A DNA stretch of 64,000 bases from assembly GCA_026126065.1 (NCBI GenBank), contig JAHCJY010000006.1:124001-188000 (forward strand). Reading direction: 5' to 3'. The DNA comes from Bauldia sp. Its GTDB lineage: Bacteria > Pseudomonadota > Alphaproteobacteria > Rhizobiales > Kaistiaceae. Positions 26,667 through 35,888 of this stretch are shown in pieces. A program made the position numbers and the translations under genes. The notes below the pieces were generated by a model. The model was given only the letters and a program-made list of their open reading frames with translations, did not search any database and was not told where the DNA came from. Position 1 is the first letter of the stretch. Every line of letters begins with the position of its first letter.

Positions 26667-26828
26667 TCAGGGACGAAGGGCTGGCGGTAGCGTCGGGTCG
26701 TCCTCGTCGAGGTCGTCCACTTCGGGATCGAGAACGCCGCGATCCTTCCGGACCTCCTGCGTCTCCTTTCCGACTTCGCCTTTCCACGCCACCTTGTCGG
26801 CGTCCACCGGCTTCTTGTTCTTTTCCAT
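26667..26828 (-). CDS. Small acidic protein, 53 residues
   Basis: ATG at 26828 with a good Shine-Dalgarno (GAGGAG, 6 bases upstream) and TGA at 26667-26669. The protein is highly charged and begins MEKNKKPVDADKVAWKGE; it continues with a lysine/glutamate-rich helix and ends in an acidic stretch with DLDEDDPTLPP. It has no cysteines and no hydrophobic segment. Good start context and biased composition make it a likely real small gene; function is unknown. Confidence 0.55.
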   Translation of the reverse strand: MEKNKKPVDADKVAWKGEVGKETQEVRKDRGVLDPEVDDLDEDDPTLPPALRP

Positions 26829-26961
26829 GCGGCTCCTCGCGTGCTGTTTGCCGAGAGCGAACGCGCTGGCGCAGGCCGGCGTTCCTCAATCCGACTTGGC
26901 GCTCGCCGACAACCTGCTCGGCACGACATCGCTGCGGACGTTCCGGCTGGGCGGAAGCAGG

Positions 26962-27468
26962 TTAGCTGCCGCGTTCTCCCTCCCAGTAGTCGAGTGACGC
27001 CTCGGTCCGCCCGATGAACCGGAGCGGGTTTACGCCGGCATCACGCCCGGCGCGGCTCGACACGAGGAACTTTCCGGAGTCCGGGTACTCCACCACCTCC
27101 GTTGTGCAGTTTGTGGAAATCCCCAGGTAGACCAGCGGCACGCGGCCTGTGTTGATCAACTGGTGGGCGCGATCCGGGCCCCCGGCAGGAGCGCCCAGAA
27201 CATCGCCCGCCTTGACTGCATGCAAGGTTTCGCCAAACCGGTAGCTGCCTTCGCCGGCAAGGATGACGAACATTTCGTCCTCGATGTGGTGATTGTGGTA
27301 GGGGCAGCTCGACTTGCCCGGCGGGACGATATTGTAGCTGGCGCCAAGCCCCTGAAGGCCCAGCATCTGGCCGAAAGAGACATCCTCGCTCTGATTGAGG
27401 TCCCCGCGCGACCATGCGTCGAGCTTGAGGTCGCCAAGTGAAATCACGGGCTGAAACGGGGTGGTCAT
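26962..27468 (-). CDS. Cupin-domain protein
   Basis: A 168-residue cupin. The metal-binding motif reads CPYHNHHIEDEMFVILAGEG (first cupin motif), then YRFGETLHAVKAGD and the second motif with GPDRAHQLINTG. It could be a small metal-dependent enzyme or sugar isomerase-like sensor; the family is very varied. The ATG at 27468 begins MTTPFQPVISLG. Divergent from the L,D-transpeptidase gene across a 200-base gap. Confidence 0.82.
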   Translation of the reverse strand: MTTPFQPVISLGDLKLDAWSRGDLNQSEDVSFGQMLGLQGLGASYNIVPPGKSSCPYHNHHIEDEMFVILAGEGSYRFGETLHAVKAGDVLGAPAGGPDRAHQLINTGRVPLVYLGISTNCTTEVVEYPDSGKFLVSSRAGRDAGVNPLRFIGRTEASLDYWEGERGS

Positions 27469-27669
27469 CGGACGCGATCTCCTGTCGGCGATTGGAGTGG
27501 AGCAACGCCGGCCTGATCCGGCAACGCAAACGCCATCCCGACGTTGCAGGTATTGGGCTGTCGGGAAATCGACCATTGCCTAAGATTGTCTGGGATAGTC
27601 GGCCGTATTGCACCGCTCTGCGGTCCATCGTGGGAGTCAGTTTCACGGAGCCCACCTCATGACGCTCGC

Positions 27670-28188
27670 ATGACCTCGTTCCGGACTGCCTGCGCGGCGG
27701 CGATCTTCGCGATCGCGACCGCCTGGTCATCGGGTCAGGCCACAGCCGCGTCTGCGGTCGTGCCGTTCGCGAGTGAATTCGCACCCGGCACGATCCTCGT
27801 CCGCACGGAGGAGCGCGCGCTGTACCTCGTGATGGAGAACGGCCTCGCGCGCCGCTACGTCGTCGGCGTCGGCGCCACGGGGTGGCAGTGGGCGGGGACG
27901 ACGGCCATCGACGGCAAGTTCATCGCGCCCAACTGGATGCCGCCGCCGGAGATCCGGCGCGAGCAGCCGGGCCTCCCGACCATCATTGCCGGGGGATCGC
28001 CAGCAAATCCGATGGGCGCGGCAGCCATGACGCTGTCCGGCGGCGGCAACTACGCCATCCACGGCACGAATGTTCCCGGCTCGATCGGCGGCTTCGTCTC
28101 CCACGGCTGCATCCGGATGCTGAACGAGGACGTGCTCGATCTGTTTGCCCGGGTCGTCGTTGGCACGGTTGTCGTGGTTCTCCCCTGA
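27670..28188 (+). CDS. L,D-transpeptidase (YkuD domain)
   Basis: A 172-residue secreted enzyme. The signal peptide ends about residue 27 (QATAAS). The catalytic YkuD motif is intact: the HGT at 131-133 and SHGCIRM at 144-150 with cysteine 147. It would cross-link peptidoglycan stem peptides (3-3 bonds) or attach lipoprotein in the periplasm. The segment LYLVMENGLARRYVVGVG matches family strands. ATG at 27670. Close to no partner; upstream cupin gene is divergent. Confidence 0.92.
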   Translation: MTSFRTACAAAIFAIATAWSSGQATAASAVVPFASEFAPGTILVRTEERALYLVMENGLARRYVVGVGATGWQWAGTTAIDGKFIAPNWMPPPEIRREQPGLPTIIAGGSPANPMGAAAMTLSGGGNYAIHGTNVPGSIGGFVSHGCIRMLNEDVLDLFARVVVGTVVVVLP

Positions 28189-28512
28189 CGATTCGCGACG
28201 ATGACCCGTCATCGCTGCGGCCGCGAGCGTCGGTACGGGACCGTACAACCGGGGATCGAATTGCTAGAATGCCAGCTAATTGATTGATGCAATGGAGCAG
28301 TATCTCCAGAGTAATTTCTGCTCGGAGGGGTTGCTATCCCATCCGAACCGGCAGATGATATGCGAGCCAAATGGTGCGTCTTCTAGAAGCTCCTCGTTGA
28401 CCAAGTGAGGAGAGACCAGGCGCCTCGTGCTTAGTCTTGGCCAACGCTCCACCGGCGATCACAGTCATGATCGCACACCCCGGCATCAGAGTCCGGGAGA
28501 AGGGCTTGCTTC
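28189..28512. other. 324-base gap upstream of the DUF3494 gene
   Basis: No gene is seen. It is less GC-rich than average. It holds a GTACGG-GA-CCGTAC palindrome (28233-28246) and a short stem (28199-28214) without a T-run. It presumably contains the promoter of the DUF3494 autotransporter; I could not pick a convincing -35/-10. Confidence 0.5.
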
Positions 28513-30498
28513 ATGAAGCGCCTCCACTCCGCTCGCCTTCTCGCTGCGGCCTCTCCCTTTGCGCTCCTGTGCACAATTGTCGGGGCCCAGGCACAGGCCG
28601 TACCGCTCGGCACAGTGGCGAATTTTGCGATCCTTGCCGGTGAGACGATCACCAATACCGGCGGGACCGTCATCACCGGTGATCTGGGCCTCGCGCCAGG
28701 TACCGCCACCACCGGATTCGTATTCTCGCCCGATGTCGGGCCGGGCGTCGTGAACGGCGCAGTCAACATCGCCGATGGAGTCGCCGTTCAGGCGAAGGTC
28801 GATCTCGTTACGGCCTATCTCAATCTTCAGGGCCGCCCAACAACGGTCGACCTGACGGGTCAGGATCTTGGTGGGCAGGTGCTTACGGCAGGCGTCTACA
28901 ACTTCGACACCTCCGCAGGACTCGACGGAACCCTCACTCTCGACGCCGAGGGGAACCCCAACGCGCTCTTCATCATCAACATCGGCAGCACCCTGACCAC
29001 CGAGGCAGCGTCGACAGTTGCCCTCATCAACGGTGCCCAGGCAGCCAACGTCTTCTTCCGCGTCGGCACCTCCGCAACCCTTGGCACGACGACCACTTTC
29101 AATGGCAACATCGTCGCACTGACGAGCATCACCCTGACCACCGGCGCCAACATCATCTGCGGCGCGGCGTGGGCCCAGAACGGCTCCGTCACGCTCGATA
29201 CCAACACCATCACGGTCTGTCCGCTCATCCCCGCGACCGTCGGCGAAGTCCTCGGGCCGGAGCTGCCCGACAACACCCAGGCGGTGGTAGATGCGATCGA
29301 TGCGCTCCTCGAGGGCGGGACGCTGCCGGACGACATAGCCGCGCTTATCGCCTTCCTCTCGCCCGACGAACTCGCGGCGGTCATCGCCCAGCTCGGCGGC
29401 GAGACCGCGACAGGTGTCGCACCGACGGGCACGACGGCGATGAGTTCGTTCTTCTCGACCGTCCTCAACGGCACCGGTGCGCGACGCGGCGTCATCGTGA
29501 GCCGGACGCCTTCCGGGTCCGTCGGCACCGTGACGCCGGCCGACGACCTGCCGCCGAACACCGTGATGACCATGGGCTATGCCGCCGTCGAGGCGCCTCC
29601 CCTGGCCTATTCCGCTTTCGACCAGGTGGGTCTGGTCGCCTTGCCCGATCCGGATCGGTGGACGATCTGGGGCACCGGTTTTGGCGGCATCGATACCGTC
29701 CAGGGCGATGACGATGCCGGTACGCACGACCGCTGGTCGCGCAATGTGGGCTTCGCCATCGGCGTCGAGCGGCGTCTCGGCTCCGTGGCGACGCTGGGCG
29801 CGGCCGTCGGCGTGACCGGCACCCAGTTCGTCCTCGCCGACGGGTTTGGCGGCGGCACGAGCCGCATCGTCCAGGCCGCGGTCAACGCTCGCGTCGATGC
29901 CGGCGCGTTCTACATCGCGGCGGTGGCCGGGTATGGCTGGCACCACGTCATGACGGACCGCACGATCACGGGCCTCGGCACGACCAACCTCGTGGCGGAG
30001 TTCAACGCACACAGCGTCGGCGGTCAGGTCGAGGTCGGCTACCGGCTCGGCAACGCCCGGACGTCGGTGACGCCGTACGCTTCCGTCGAACTCCAGGCGT
30101 TCTTCTCGCCCGCCTACACCGAGGAGGCGCTGACGGGCGTCGAGGCCTTTGCCCTCACCTATGACGCCAACCGGACGACCACGCTGCGGACCGAGATCGG
30201 CGCCCGCTTCCGGCATAGCTTTGCACTCGCCGGCGGCGGATCGCTGTCGCTTCATGGCAGCGTTGCCTGGGCACATCAGCAGGCCTGGGGCAACACGATG
30301 ACGGCTGCCTTCGTCGACGCGCCGGACACGACCTTCTCCATCGAGGGCGCCCAGCAGACGGGCAACGCTCTTCTGCTCTCGGCCGGCGTCGAACTCGCGC
30401 TCGCGAACCACTTCTCGATCGGCGGATCGGTCAGCGCCTCCTTCGGGCAGGGCTCCCGCAGCTACGGCGTCAGCGCAACGATCAGCTACCGCTTCTAG
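28513..30498 (+). CDS. DUF3494 (ice-binding-like) autotransporter
   Basis: A 661-residue exported protein. Signal peptide to about residue 28 (GAQAQA). Residues about 30-237 are a DUF3494 domain of the ice-binding-protein type: GTVANFAILAGETITNTG, GDLGLAPGTATTGF, DLTGQDLGGQVLTAGVYNF, INGAQAANVFFRVG and TLDTNTITV. Residues about 300-661 form an autotransporter beta-barrel ending YGVSATISYRF. GAGAAGG precedes the ATG. The barrel should export the domain to the cell surface. DUF3494 proteins bind ice or other surfaces; adhesion is as plausible as ice binding here. Confidence 0.85.
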   Translation: MKRLHSARLLAAASPFALLCTIVGAQAQAVPLGTVANFAILAGETITNTGGTVITGDLGLAPGTATTGFVFSPDVGPGVVNGAVNIADGVAVQAKVDLVTAYLNLQGRPTTVDLTGQDLGGQVLTAGVYNFDTSAGLDGTLTLDAEGNPNALFIINIGSTLTTEAASTVALINGAQAANVFFRVGTSATLGTTTTFNGNIVALTSITLTTGANIICGAAWAQNGSVTLDTNTITVCPLIPATVGEVLGPELPDNTQAVVDAIDALLEGGTLPDDIAALIAFLSPDELAAVIAQLGGETATGVAPTGTTAMSSFFSTVLNGTGARRGVIVSRTPSGSVGTVTPADDLPPNTVMTMGYAAVEAPPLAYSAFDQVGLVALPDPDRWTIWGTGFGGIDTVQGDDDAGTHDRWSRNVGFAIGVERRLGSVATLGAAVGVTGTQFVLADGFGGGTSRIVQAAVNARVDAGAFYIAAVAGYGWHHVMTDRTITGLGTTNLVAEFNAHSVGGQVEVGYRLGNARTSVTPYASVELQAFFSPAYTEEALTGVEAFALTYDANRTTTLRTEIGARFRHSFALAGGGSLSLHGSVAWAHQQAWGNTMTAAFVDAPDTTFSIEGAQQTGNALLLSAGVELALANHFSIGGSVSASFGQGSRSYGVSATISYRF

Positions 30499-30578
30499 AA
30501 GTCCGCGCGGTTCCTTCGGGGATTGGCGCGGCTTCCCTGATCCGCTATCGCCGGCCCGAGCATGCCGGGATGAGCTGA

Positions 30579-31295
30579 GTGGACGACAGCGACGCGGCCT
30601 CGACGGACGGCAGGAAAGGACGGCGCCCGCGCAAGACCGCGGCGCCGTCGGCTCCTCGCCGAGAGGTCGCCACCAGGAACGCCGAGGAAACCCGCGAGCG
30701 TATCCTGCAATGCGGCCTGACGGAGTTCGCGGCCCACGGCTTCAGCGGCGCGCGGATCGACCGGATCGCCAGCGCCGCCTCGATCAACATCCGCATGCTC
30801 TACCACTACTTCGGCGACAAGGCCGGGCTGTACGTCGCCGTGCTCGAGCGGGTTCTCGGCAACCTTCGCCGGGAGGAGCTCCAGGTCGACGTCGACCACG
30901 TGTCGCCAGTCGAAGGGATGGGGCAATTGTTCGACTTCATCGACGGCCACTTCCGATCCCATCCCGAACTGATCAGCCTCCTGTCGGCCGAGAATCTCCA
31001 GCGCGCGGTGTTTCTAAAGCGCTCGCAGGCAACGCCGATCATGTCCTCGCCGGTGCTCGGCCAGATCGACAGGCTGCTCCGCCGCGGCGTCGCGGAGGGA
31101 GCGTTCCGCGACGGCATCGATCCGCTGCACCTGTATGTGATGATGGTGGCGCTCGCCTGTTTCCACCGCTCGAACGCGCACTCGCTTACGGCGATCTTCA
31201 AGCTCGACGTCGCGGAGACTGGCTGGCAGGCGCAGCACAGCCGGCTCGCCCGCGAGGCGATCATCGGCTTCGTCAGGCGCCCGCCGCCGGCCTGA
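30579..31295 (+). CDS. TetR-family transcriptional regulator
   Basis: A 238-residue TetR-type regulator. A basic disordered N-terminus (residues 1-35) precedes the HTH: ETRERILQCGLTEFAAHGFSG, RIDRIASAASINIRMLYHYFGDK. The C-terminal ligand domain resembles the YCDC/PsrA-like group. GTG start at 30579. It lies between the DUF3494 gene and a periplasmic phosphodiesterase and might regulate either; target not visible. Confidence 0.87.
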   Translation: MDDSDAASTDGRKGRRPRKTAAPSAPRREVATRNAEETRERILQCGLTEFAAHGFSGARIDRIASAASINIRMLYHYFGDKAGLYVAVLERVLGNLRREELQVDVDHVSPVEGMGQLFDFIDGHFRSHPELISLLSAENLQRAVFLKRSQATPIMSSPVLGQIDRLLRRGVAEGAFRDGIDPLHLYVMMVALACFHRSNAHSLTAIFKLDVAETGWQAQHSRLAREAIIGFVRRPPPA

Positions 31296-31457
31296 TTGGC
31301 CGGGGCCAATCGCGCACCCCTGGTACTGGGCCCGGCATGTCGCCGGCCCGGCCCTCATCCAGAGGTCATGGATCGGACACGCGGAAGACATCCCGTTGCG
31401 TCCTTCCTGACAAGGGCCGTCACTAGCGTCCGCCTCCCATCCACCATGGAGGCACTC

Positions 31458-32339
31458 ATGAAACGCCATCTTCTTGCTGCCGCTCTTGCCATCGCCGCCG
31501 CCGGCACGGCCTTCGCCCAGGACGATCTTGCCGGCCGCAACATGCCGCTCTGGGACGTCGTCCTCGTCGCCCATCGCGGCCTTGCCCCGGACATGCCCGA
31601 GAACACGATGGCCGCGTTCCGCAATGTCATCGAGCGCGGCGTCGGCGTGATCGAGATCGACCTGCGCGGCACGCTCGACGGCGAAGTCGTCATCATGCAC
31701 GACGAGACCGTCGACCGCACGACGGATGGAACCGGCGACGTCACCCAGCTTACGCTCGCGCAAGTGCAGGCGCTCGATGCCGGCGTCTATGCCGGCGAGC
31801 AGTTCCGCGGCGAGCGCGTGCCGACCTACGAGGAAGTGCTCGAACTCGCCAAGGCGAGCGGCGTCATGCTCCTCCTCGACATCAAGCTCTCGCCGACCCT
31901 CGACCGCGAGCGGATCGTCCGTCTCACCGAAGCGCACGACGCCGTCCTCAACGTGATCGTTGGCGTCCGCTCGCTGGAAGACCTTGCCGAGTTCCGCGCG
32001 CTCAACCCGAACCTCCGCACGCTCGGCTTCATCCCGAGCCCGCAGTCGATCGAGCCTTTCGTCGCGGCAGGCGTGGAGATCATCCGGCTCTGGCCGGAGT
32101 GGATCCATGGCGAGCCCCGTTCCGAGAGCCAGGATCTCGGCGCCTGCCTCGGCGTTGAAGGCTGCCTTGTCACCCGTGTCCGCGACCTCGGCCGCCCGGT
32201 GTGGACCACGGCCAATGATTCGCCGCGTCCGGAACTGATCAACCTGATCGAGGCCGGGGTGAACGGCATCCTCACCGACGTCCCGTTCGAGATGCGCCAG
32301 CTTCTCGACGATATCGACGCCCTGAACGCGGCTCCATAG
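31458..32339 (+). CDS. Periplasmic glycerophosphodiester phosphodiesterase
   Basis: A 293-residue exported GDPD enzyme hydrolysing glycerophosphodiesters to an alcohol and glycerol-3-phosphate. Signal peptide to about residue 20 (TAFAQD). The catalytic core is intact: VAHRGLAPDMPENTMAAF, EIDLRGTLDGEVVIMHDETVDRTT. I choose the ATG at 31458 because GGAGG lies 6 bases upstream (31448-31452); the ATG at 31446 would overlap it. Metal-dependent TIM barrel in the periplasm. A terminator follows at 32354. Confidence 0.9.
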   Translation: MKRHLLAAALAIAAAGTAFAQDDLAGRNMPLWDVVLVAHRGLAPDMPENTMAAFRNVIERGVGVIEIDLRGTLDGEVVIMHDETVDRTTDGTGDVTQLTLAQVQALDAGVYAGEQFRGERVPTYEEVLELAKASGVMLLLDIKLSPTLDRERIVRLTEAHDAVLNVIVGVRSLEDLAEFRALNPNLRTLGFIPSPQSIEPFVAAGVEIIRLWPEWIHGEPRSESQDLGACLGVEGCLVTRVRDLGRPVWTTANDSPRPELINLIEAGVNGILTDVPFEMRQLLDDIDALNAAP

Positions 32340-32353
32340 TCGCTCGCCAACCT

Positions 32354-32383
32354 GGAGGCCGCGCCGTCGCGCGGCCTCCTTTC
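32354..32383 (+). terminator. Intrinsic terminator after glycerophosphodiesterase
   Basis: GGAGGCCGCG (32354-32363) pairs with CGCGGCCTCC (32370-32379), loop CCGTCG, followed by TTTC. Ends the phosphodiesterase transcript and separates it from the convergent ABC transporter operon. Confidence 0.75.
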
Positions 32384-32502
32384 GCGGTACCGCTCAGTCA
32401 ACCGCCATTCCCGTCACGCAGTCATCGGGGCGCTGCGAGTCGCGAACGCGCGGACAACTCGTTTCGGCACGGTTGCCGCGAGAGTCGTCCGCTCAACCCT
32501 CC

Positions 32503-33255
32503 CTACCGCAGGAACTTCGGGGCGTACCGAACCCAGCGCGGCACGGGGCCGCCGGCGTGGCGCATCAGCCGCCGGTAGATCAGCCCAAAGCCCACGAACA
32601 CCAGCAGCGAGATCACCACGAAGTACAGCGCCGCCACGCCGAAATGGAGGAACACATTGTAGTCACGCTGGAACAGCTCCTCGGCGCGGATGAGGAGTTC
32701 CTGCTGGCCGTGGACCAGCGGCAGGGTGAAATAGACGATGGCCGTCGCCTGGAAGAGGAAGATCACCTCATTGGTATAGGCCGGCCACGCGACGCGGATC
32801 ACGTTCGGCCAGGTCACCGACCGGAACGTCCGCCAGCGCCCCATGCCGAACGCGTGCGCGGCGTCGATCTCGCCCTTCGGCACCGTCCTGAGCGCCCCGA
32901 AGAAGATCTCGGACGTGTACGCGGTGGTGTTCAGCGTCAGCACGAACGGTCCGAGGAACAGCGGGTGGAGGATGAAGCGGTCGACGCCGAGCGGCTGCCA
33001 CAGCGACAGGTTCAGCGACAGCACCACCGAGTAGACCAGGAAGAACTGGATGAAGAGCGGCGATCCGCGGAAGAAACTGGTGTAGCCCGCCGCCAGACGC
33101 GACCAGACGGGATGGCCGCGATGGCGGACCACCGCGACCCCGATCGCCAGCACGAAGCCGAGCGGGATCGAGGCGACCGCGAAGTAGACGTTGAACAGCG
33201 CCGGGCGGAACAGTTCGCCGATGTCGCGGAAGAAGGGGGCGAGGATATCCGTCAC
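32503..33255 (-). CDS. Polar amino acid ABC transporter permease (HisM-like)
   Basis: A 250-residue inner-membrane permease with five membrane helices. The ABC permease loop is visible (ALRTVPKGEIDAAHAFGMG), along with FRGSPLFIQFFLVY typical of histidine/lysine-arginine-ornithine transporters. The GTG at 33255 overlaps the HisQ-like gene by GTGA. It is the last gene of the operon ATPase, binding protein, HisQ-like, HisM-like, so transcription runs right to left. Substrate probably a basic amino acid; not certain. Confidence 0.88.
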   Translation of the reverse strand: MTDILAPFFRDIGELFRPALFNVYFAVASIPLGFVLAIGVAVVRHRGHPVWSRLAAGYTSFFRGSPLFIQFFLVYSVVLSLNLSLWQPLGVDRFILHPLFLGPFVLTLNTTAYTSEIFFGALRTVPKGEIDAAHAFGMGRWRTFRSVTWPNVIRVAWPAYTNEVIFLFQATAIVYFTLPLVHGQQELLIRAEELFQRDYNVFLHFGVAALYFVVISLLVFVGFGLIYRRLMRHAGGPVPRWVRYAPKFLR

Positions 33256-34088
33256 GCGGCCACCGCGTCGTCGGCGATGAGGCCGTGGCCGGCCTTGCGC
33301 TTGAGCCAGCGGAAGAAGCGCTCCGAGGCCCAGGTAAGGACCAGGTAGAACACGACGAGCGCGAGATAGTACTTCCACCGCCAGTCCGGATGGACGAGCC
33401 CAGCGCGTGGAAAATAGTTGGGCGCGCCGAGTCTCCCGGCCCAGTTGACGATGTCCGGTATGTTGAGCAGCGACAGCAGCGACGTCGCCTTGACCAGGAG
33501 CATCCATACATTGGAGAGGCCCGGGAGGGCGAAGATCCACATCTGACGGATGCGGATGCGCCAGAAGATCTGGCGCTCGCTCATGCCGAAGGCGCGCGCG
33601 GCGTCGACCTGGCCCTTGGGCACGGAATCCAGCGCGCCGTGGATCGCCGACGAGGCGAACGCGCCGTAGACGATGCCAAGCGCCACGCAGGCAATCGCGA
33701 GGTAGCCTCCGGTCGAGAAGAAGATGTTGGCGTCGGGGCAGGGCGGCCACGCCCCGGTTCCCGCGTTCTCCGGCGTGCAGACGCCCTGGGCGATCACCCA
33801 TTCCACCGCCTGCTCGAAGGCGAGCGGGAAGAACAGGAGGAAGAGGACGTCCGGCACGCCGCGGACGATCAGCGCATAGCCCGCCCCGACGGCCCGCACA
33901 GGAAGGAAGCGCGATCGGCGGAGCGCTGCCCCGCCGAGGCCGAACAGGATCGCGAACATTCCGCCGAACACGGCCGCCGCGAGCGTATAGCCGAAGCTCG
34001 CATAGAACGCCTGGTGCGCGCCGTTCGTCAGGTAGGCGAGCCAGAACGTGGCATCCGGCCCGACCACATTGGCGAGCCAGTCCGGCAC
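33252..34088 (-). CDS. Polar amino acid ABC transporter permease (HisQ-like)
   Basis: A 278-residue permease and partner of the HisM-like protein. It has about five helices and the loop ALDSVPKGQVDAARAFGMSE. An insertion with two cysteines between helices (GVCTPENAGTG ... PPCPD) is larger than in Salmonella HisQ and could form a periplasmic disulfide. It starts 68 bases after the binding protein stop, with a hairpin in that gap. Confidence 0.87.
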   Translation of the reverse strand: MPDWLANVVGPDATFWLAYLTNGAHQAFYASFGYTLAAAVFGGMFAILFGLGGAALRRSRFLPVRAVGAGYALIVRGVPDVLFLLFFPLAFEQAVEWVIAQGVCTPENAGTGAWPPCPDANIFFSTGGYLAIACVALGIVYGAFASSAIHGALDSVPKGQVDAARAFGMSERQIFWRIRIRQMWIFALPGLSNVWMLLVKATSLLSLLNIPDIVNWAGRLGAPNYFPRAGLVHPDWRWKYYLALVVFYLVLTWASERFFRWLKRKAGHGLIADDAVAA

Positions 34089-34112
34089 GCGTCAGCTACC
34101 GGCCGCGAAAGT

Positions 34113-34137
34113 CGGGAGCGGGGGACGCCCGCTCCCG
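34113..34137 (-). terminator. Intercistronic hairpin in the amino-acid ABC operon
   Basis: CGGGAGCGGG (34113-34122) pairs with CCCGCTCCCG (34128-34137) around a 5-base loop. It follows the binding-protein gene. In such operons a stem here keeps the binding-protein mRNA more stable than the permease part; partial termination is also possible. Confidence 0.6.
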
Positions 34138-34156
34138 GTTGGTGCGGTATGCGGCA

Positions 34157-34906
34157 TCAGAAGAGCATCGGATCGTCGAACCATTCGGCGATGAGGGCGT
34201 TCAGGGAGCCGTCCGCCTTCATCTCGGCGATGATCCGGGTGAACGTGTCCCGGAGTTCGGTGTCCTCCTTGCGGACACCGGCCCCGACGCCGCCGCCGAG
34301 CGTGACTTCCGGGCCGGCCAGGACAAGCGCCCCGCCCGTCGCCTCGATGATCGGCGCGACGAAGCCGCCATCGATCATGACGATGTCGAGGTTGCCCGCG
34401 AGAAGGTCGTTCACCGCGCCTTCGAAGGTGTCGAACAGCACGACCGTATTGCCCGTGGCCAGCGTATCCTGGAGGTAGCCGGCCTGGATCGTCGCGGTCT
34501 GCGCGCCGAGGCGCACGCCCGCCAGGGCATCGAAGTCGAAGGCCGTGCCGGTCCGGATGACGAAGACGGCCGGGTCGGGCGGGTAATAGTCATCGGTGAA
34601 GTCGATCGTCTGGAGGCGCTCCTCGGTGATCGACATGCCGGCCATGATGAGATCGTAGTTCCCCGCGAGGAGGTTCGGAATCATCGAATCCCAGGCCGTG
34701 ATGACGAACTCGCAGGCTAGCTCGGCCCTGAGGCAGATCTCGTTGCCGAGGTCGATCTCGAAGCCCGCCGGCTGGCCCGCTTCGTTGATGAAATTGTACG
34801 GCGCATACGCGCCCTCGGTCGCGATGCGGACGGTCTGCTGCGCTGACGCGCTGCCGGTGAAGGCGGCCATGCTCAGCGTGGCTGCGGCGAAGAGCAAGCG
34901 TTTCAT
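34157..34906 (-). CDS. Amino acid-binding periplasmic protein of ABC transporter
   Basis: A 249-residue type II substrate-binding protein (SBP_bac_3). Signal peptide to about residue 22 (SASAQ). Family landmarks: VRIATEGAYAPYNFINEAGQ, FEIDLGNEIC, DSMIPNLLAGNYDLIMAGMS and ERLQTIDFTDDYY. Two cysteines near residues 58-64 match the lysine-arginine-ornithine/histidine-type group. It delivers ligand to the HisQM-like permease. A further hairpin (34934-34956) lies upstream in the gap to the ATPase gene. Confidence 0.9.
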   Translation of the reverse strand: MKRLLFAAATLSMAAFTGSASAQQTVRIATEGAYAPYNFINEAGQPAGFEIDLGNEICLRAELACEFVITAWDSMIPNLLAGNYDLIMAGMSITEERLQTIDFTDDYYPPDPAVFVIRTGTAFDFDALAGVRLGAQTATIQAGYLQDTLATGNTVVLFDTFEGAVNDLLAGNLDIVMIDGGFVAPIIEATGGALVLAGPEVTLGGGVGAGVRKEDTELRDTFTRIIAEMKADGSLNALIAEWFDDPMLF

Positions 34907-34933
34907 TTCGGGTCTCCTGTTCCAGGGTGCCGG

Positions 34934-34956
34934 GCCGCGCCCGCCTCGCGCGGCCA
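34934..34956 (-). terminator. Hairpin between ABC ATPase and binding-protein genes
   Basis: GGCCGCGC (34934-34941) pairs with GCGCGGCC (34949-34956), loop of 7. It lies in the 82-base gap after the ATPase gene. No T-run on the minus strand. Probably a processing or stabilising stem. Confidence 0.4.
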
Positions 34957-34988
34957 GTGATTCCGCTGATGCAATCTTCGTTCCTGCT

Positions 34989-35759
34989 TCAGGCCGCGCC
35001 GCCCGCGGCGAGGAACTGGCGCAGTCGCGGCGACCTCGGATTGCCGAAGATCTCGTCGACCGGGCCATCCTCCTCGATCACCCCTTGGTGGAGAAAGATG
35101 ATCCTGTCAGATACTTCACGCGCGAACTTCATGTTGTGCGTTACGAGCAGCATCGTCCGGCCCTCGTCGGCCAGCACCTTGATGACCTGCAGGACCTCGG
35201 CTTCGAGCTCCGGATCAAGGGAGGATGTCGGCTCGTCGAACAGCATCACCTTCGGATTGATGCACAGCGCACGCGCGATCGCCGCCCGCTGCTGCTGCCC
35301 GCCGGAAAGCTGGTTCGGATAGGCGTCGGCCTTGTCGGCGATGCCGACCTTTTCGAGGAGCGCGAGCGCCTGGGCGTGCACCTCGGCCTTCGCCCGCTTC
35401 TGCACGTGGATCGGTGCCTCGGTGACGTTCCGCAGCACCGACATGTGGGACCAGAGATTGAACTGCTGGAACACCATGCCGAGCTCGGAACGCACCCGCC
35501 GGAGCTTGCCCTGGTCGATCGGCGGCCGGCTGCCGTCGGCGCTCCTTGTCAGGATCTCCTCGCCGTCGATGACGATGGTTCCGCGGTCGGGCTGCTCGAG
35601 GAGGTTGATGCAGCGCAGCAGCGTCGACTTGCCGGAGCCGGACGAGCCGATCAGCGAGACGACCGTACCCGGCTGGGCGGCGAACGAGACACCCTTGAGG
35701 ACTTCGAGCGCACCGAAGCTCTTGTGAAGGTCGATGATCTCGAGGATCGGCGGCTGCAA
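34989..35759 (-). CDS. Polar amino acid ABC transporter ATPase (HisP-like)
   Basis: A 256-residue ABC ATPase. Walker A GSSGSGKST is near residue 39, signature LSGGQQQR near 153 and Walker B VMLFDEPTS near 172, with the conserved LRCINLLEQPDRG, MVFQQFNLW and the C-terminal FLAAGG. It powers the transporter encoded after it. First gene of the operon; it diverges from the secreted repeat protein. Confidence 0.93.
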   Translation of the reverse strand: MQPPILEIIDLHKSFGALEVLKGVSFAAQPGTVVSLIGSSGSGKSTLLRCINLLEQPDRGTIVIDGEEILTRSADGSRPPIDQGKLRRVRSELGMVFQQFNLWSHMSVLRNVTEAPIHVQKRAKAEVHAQALALLEKVGIADKADAYPNQLSGGQQQRAAIARALCINPKVMLFDEPTSSLDPELEAEVLQVIKVLADEGRTMLLVTHNMKFAREVSDRIIFLHQGVIEEDGPVDEIFGNPRSPRLRQFLAAGGAA

Positions 35760-35888
35760 TCGTCACCTCGTGGCAGGGGTCCGCCAGACTTCGTCGGAAC
35801 ACGCTGCAAGTAAAGCTCGCTCCACTCGAGGCTTGCACGTGAACGCATTTCCGATGAGAAGGGCGCGCTCGATCTGCCGGAGGCCCCG

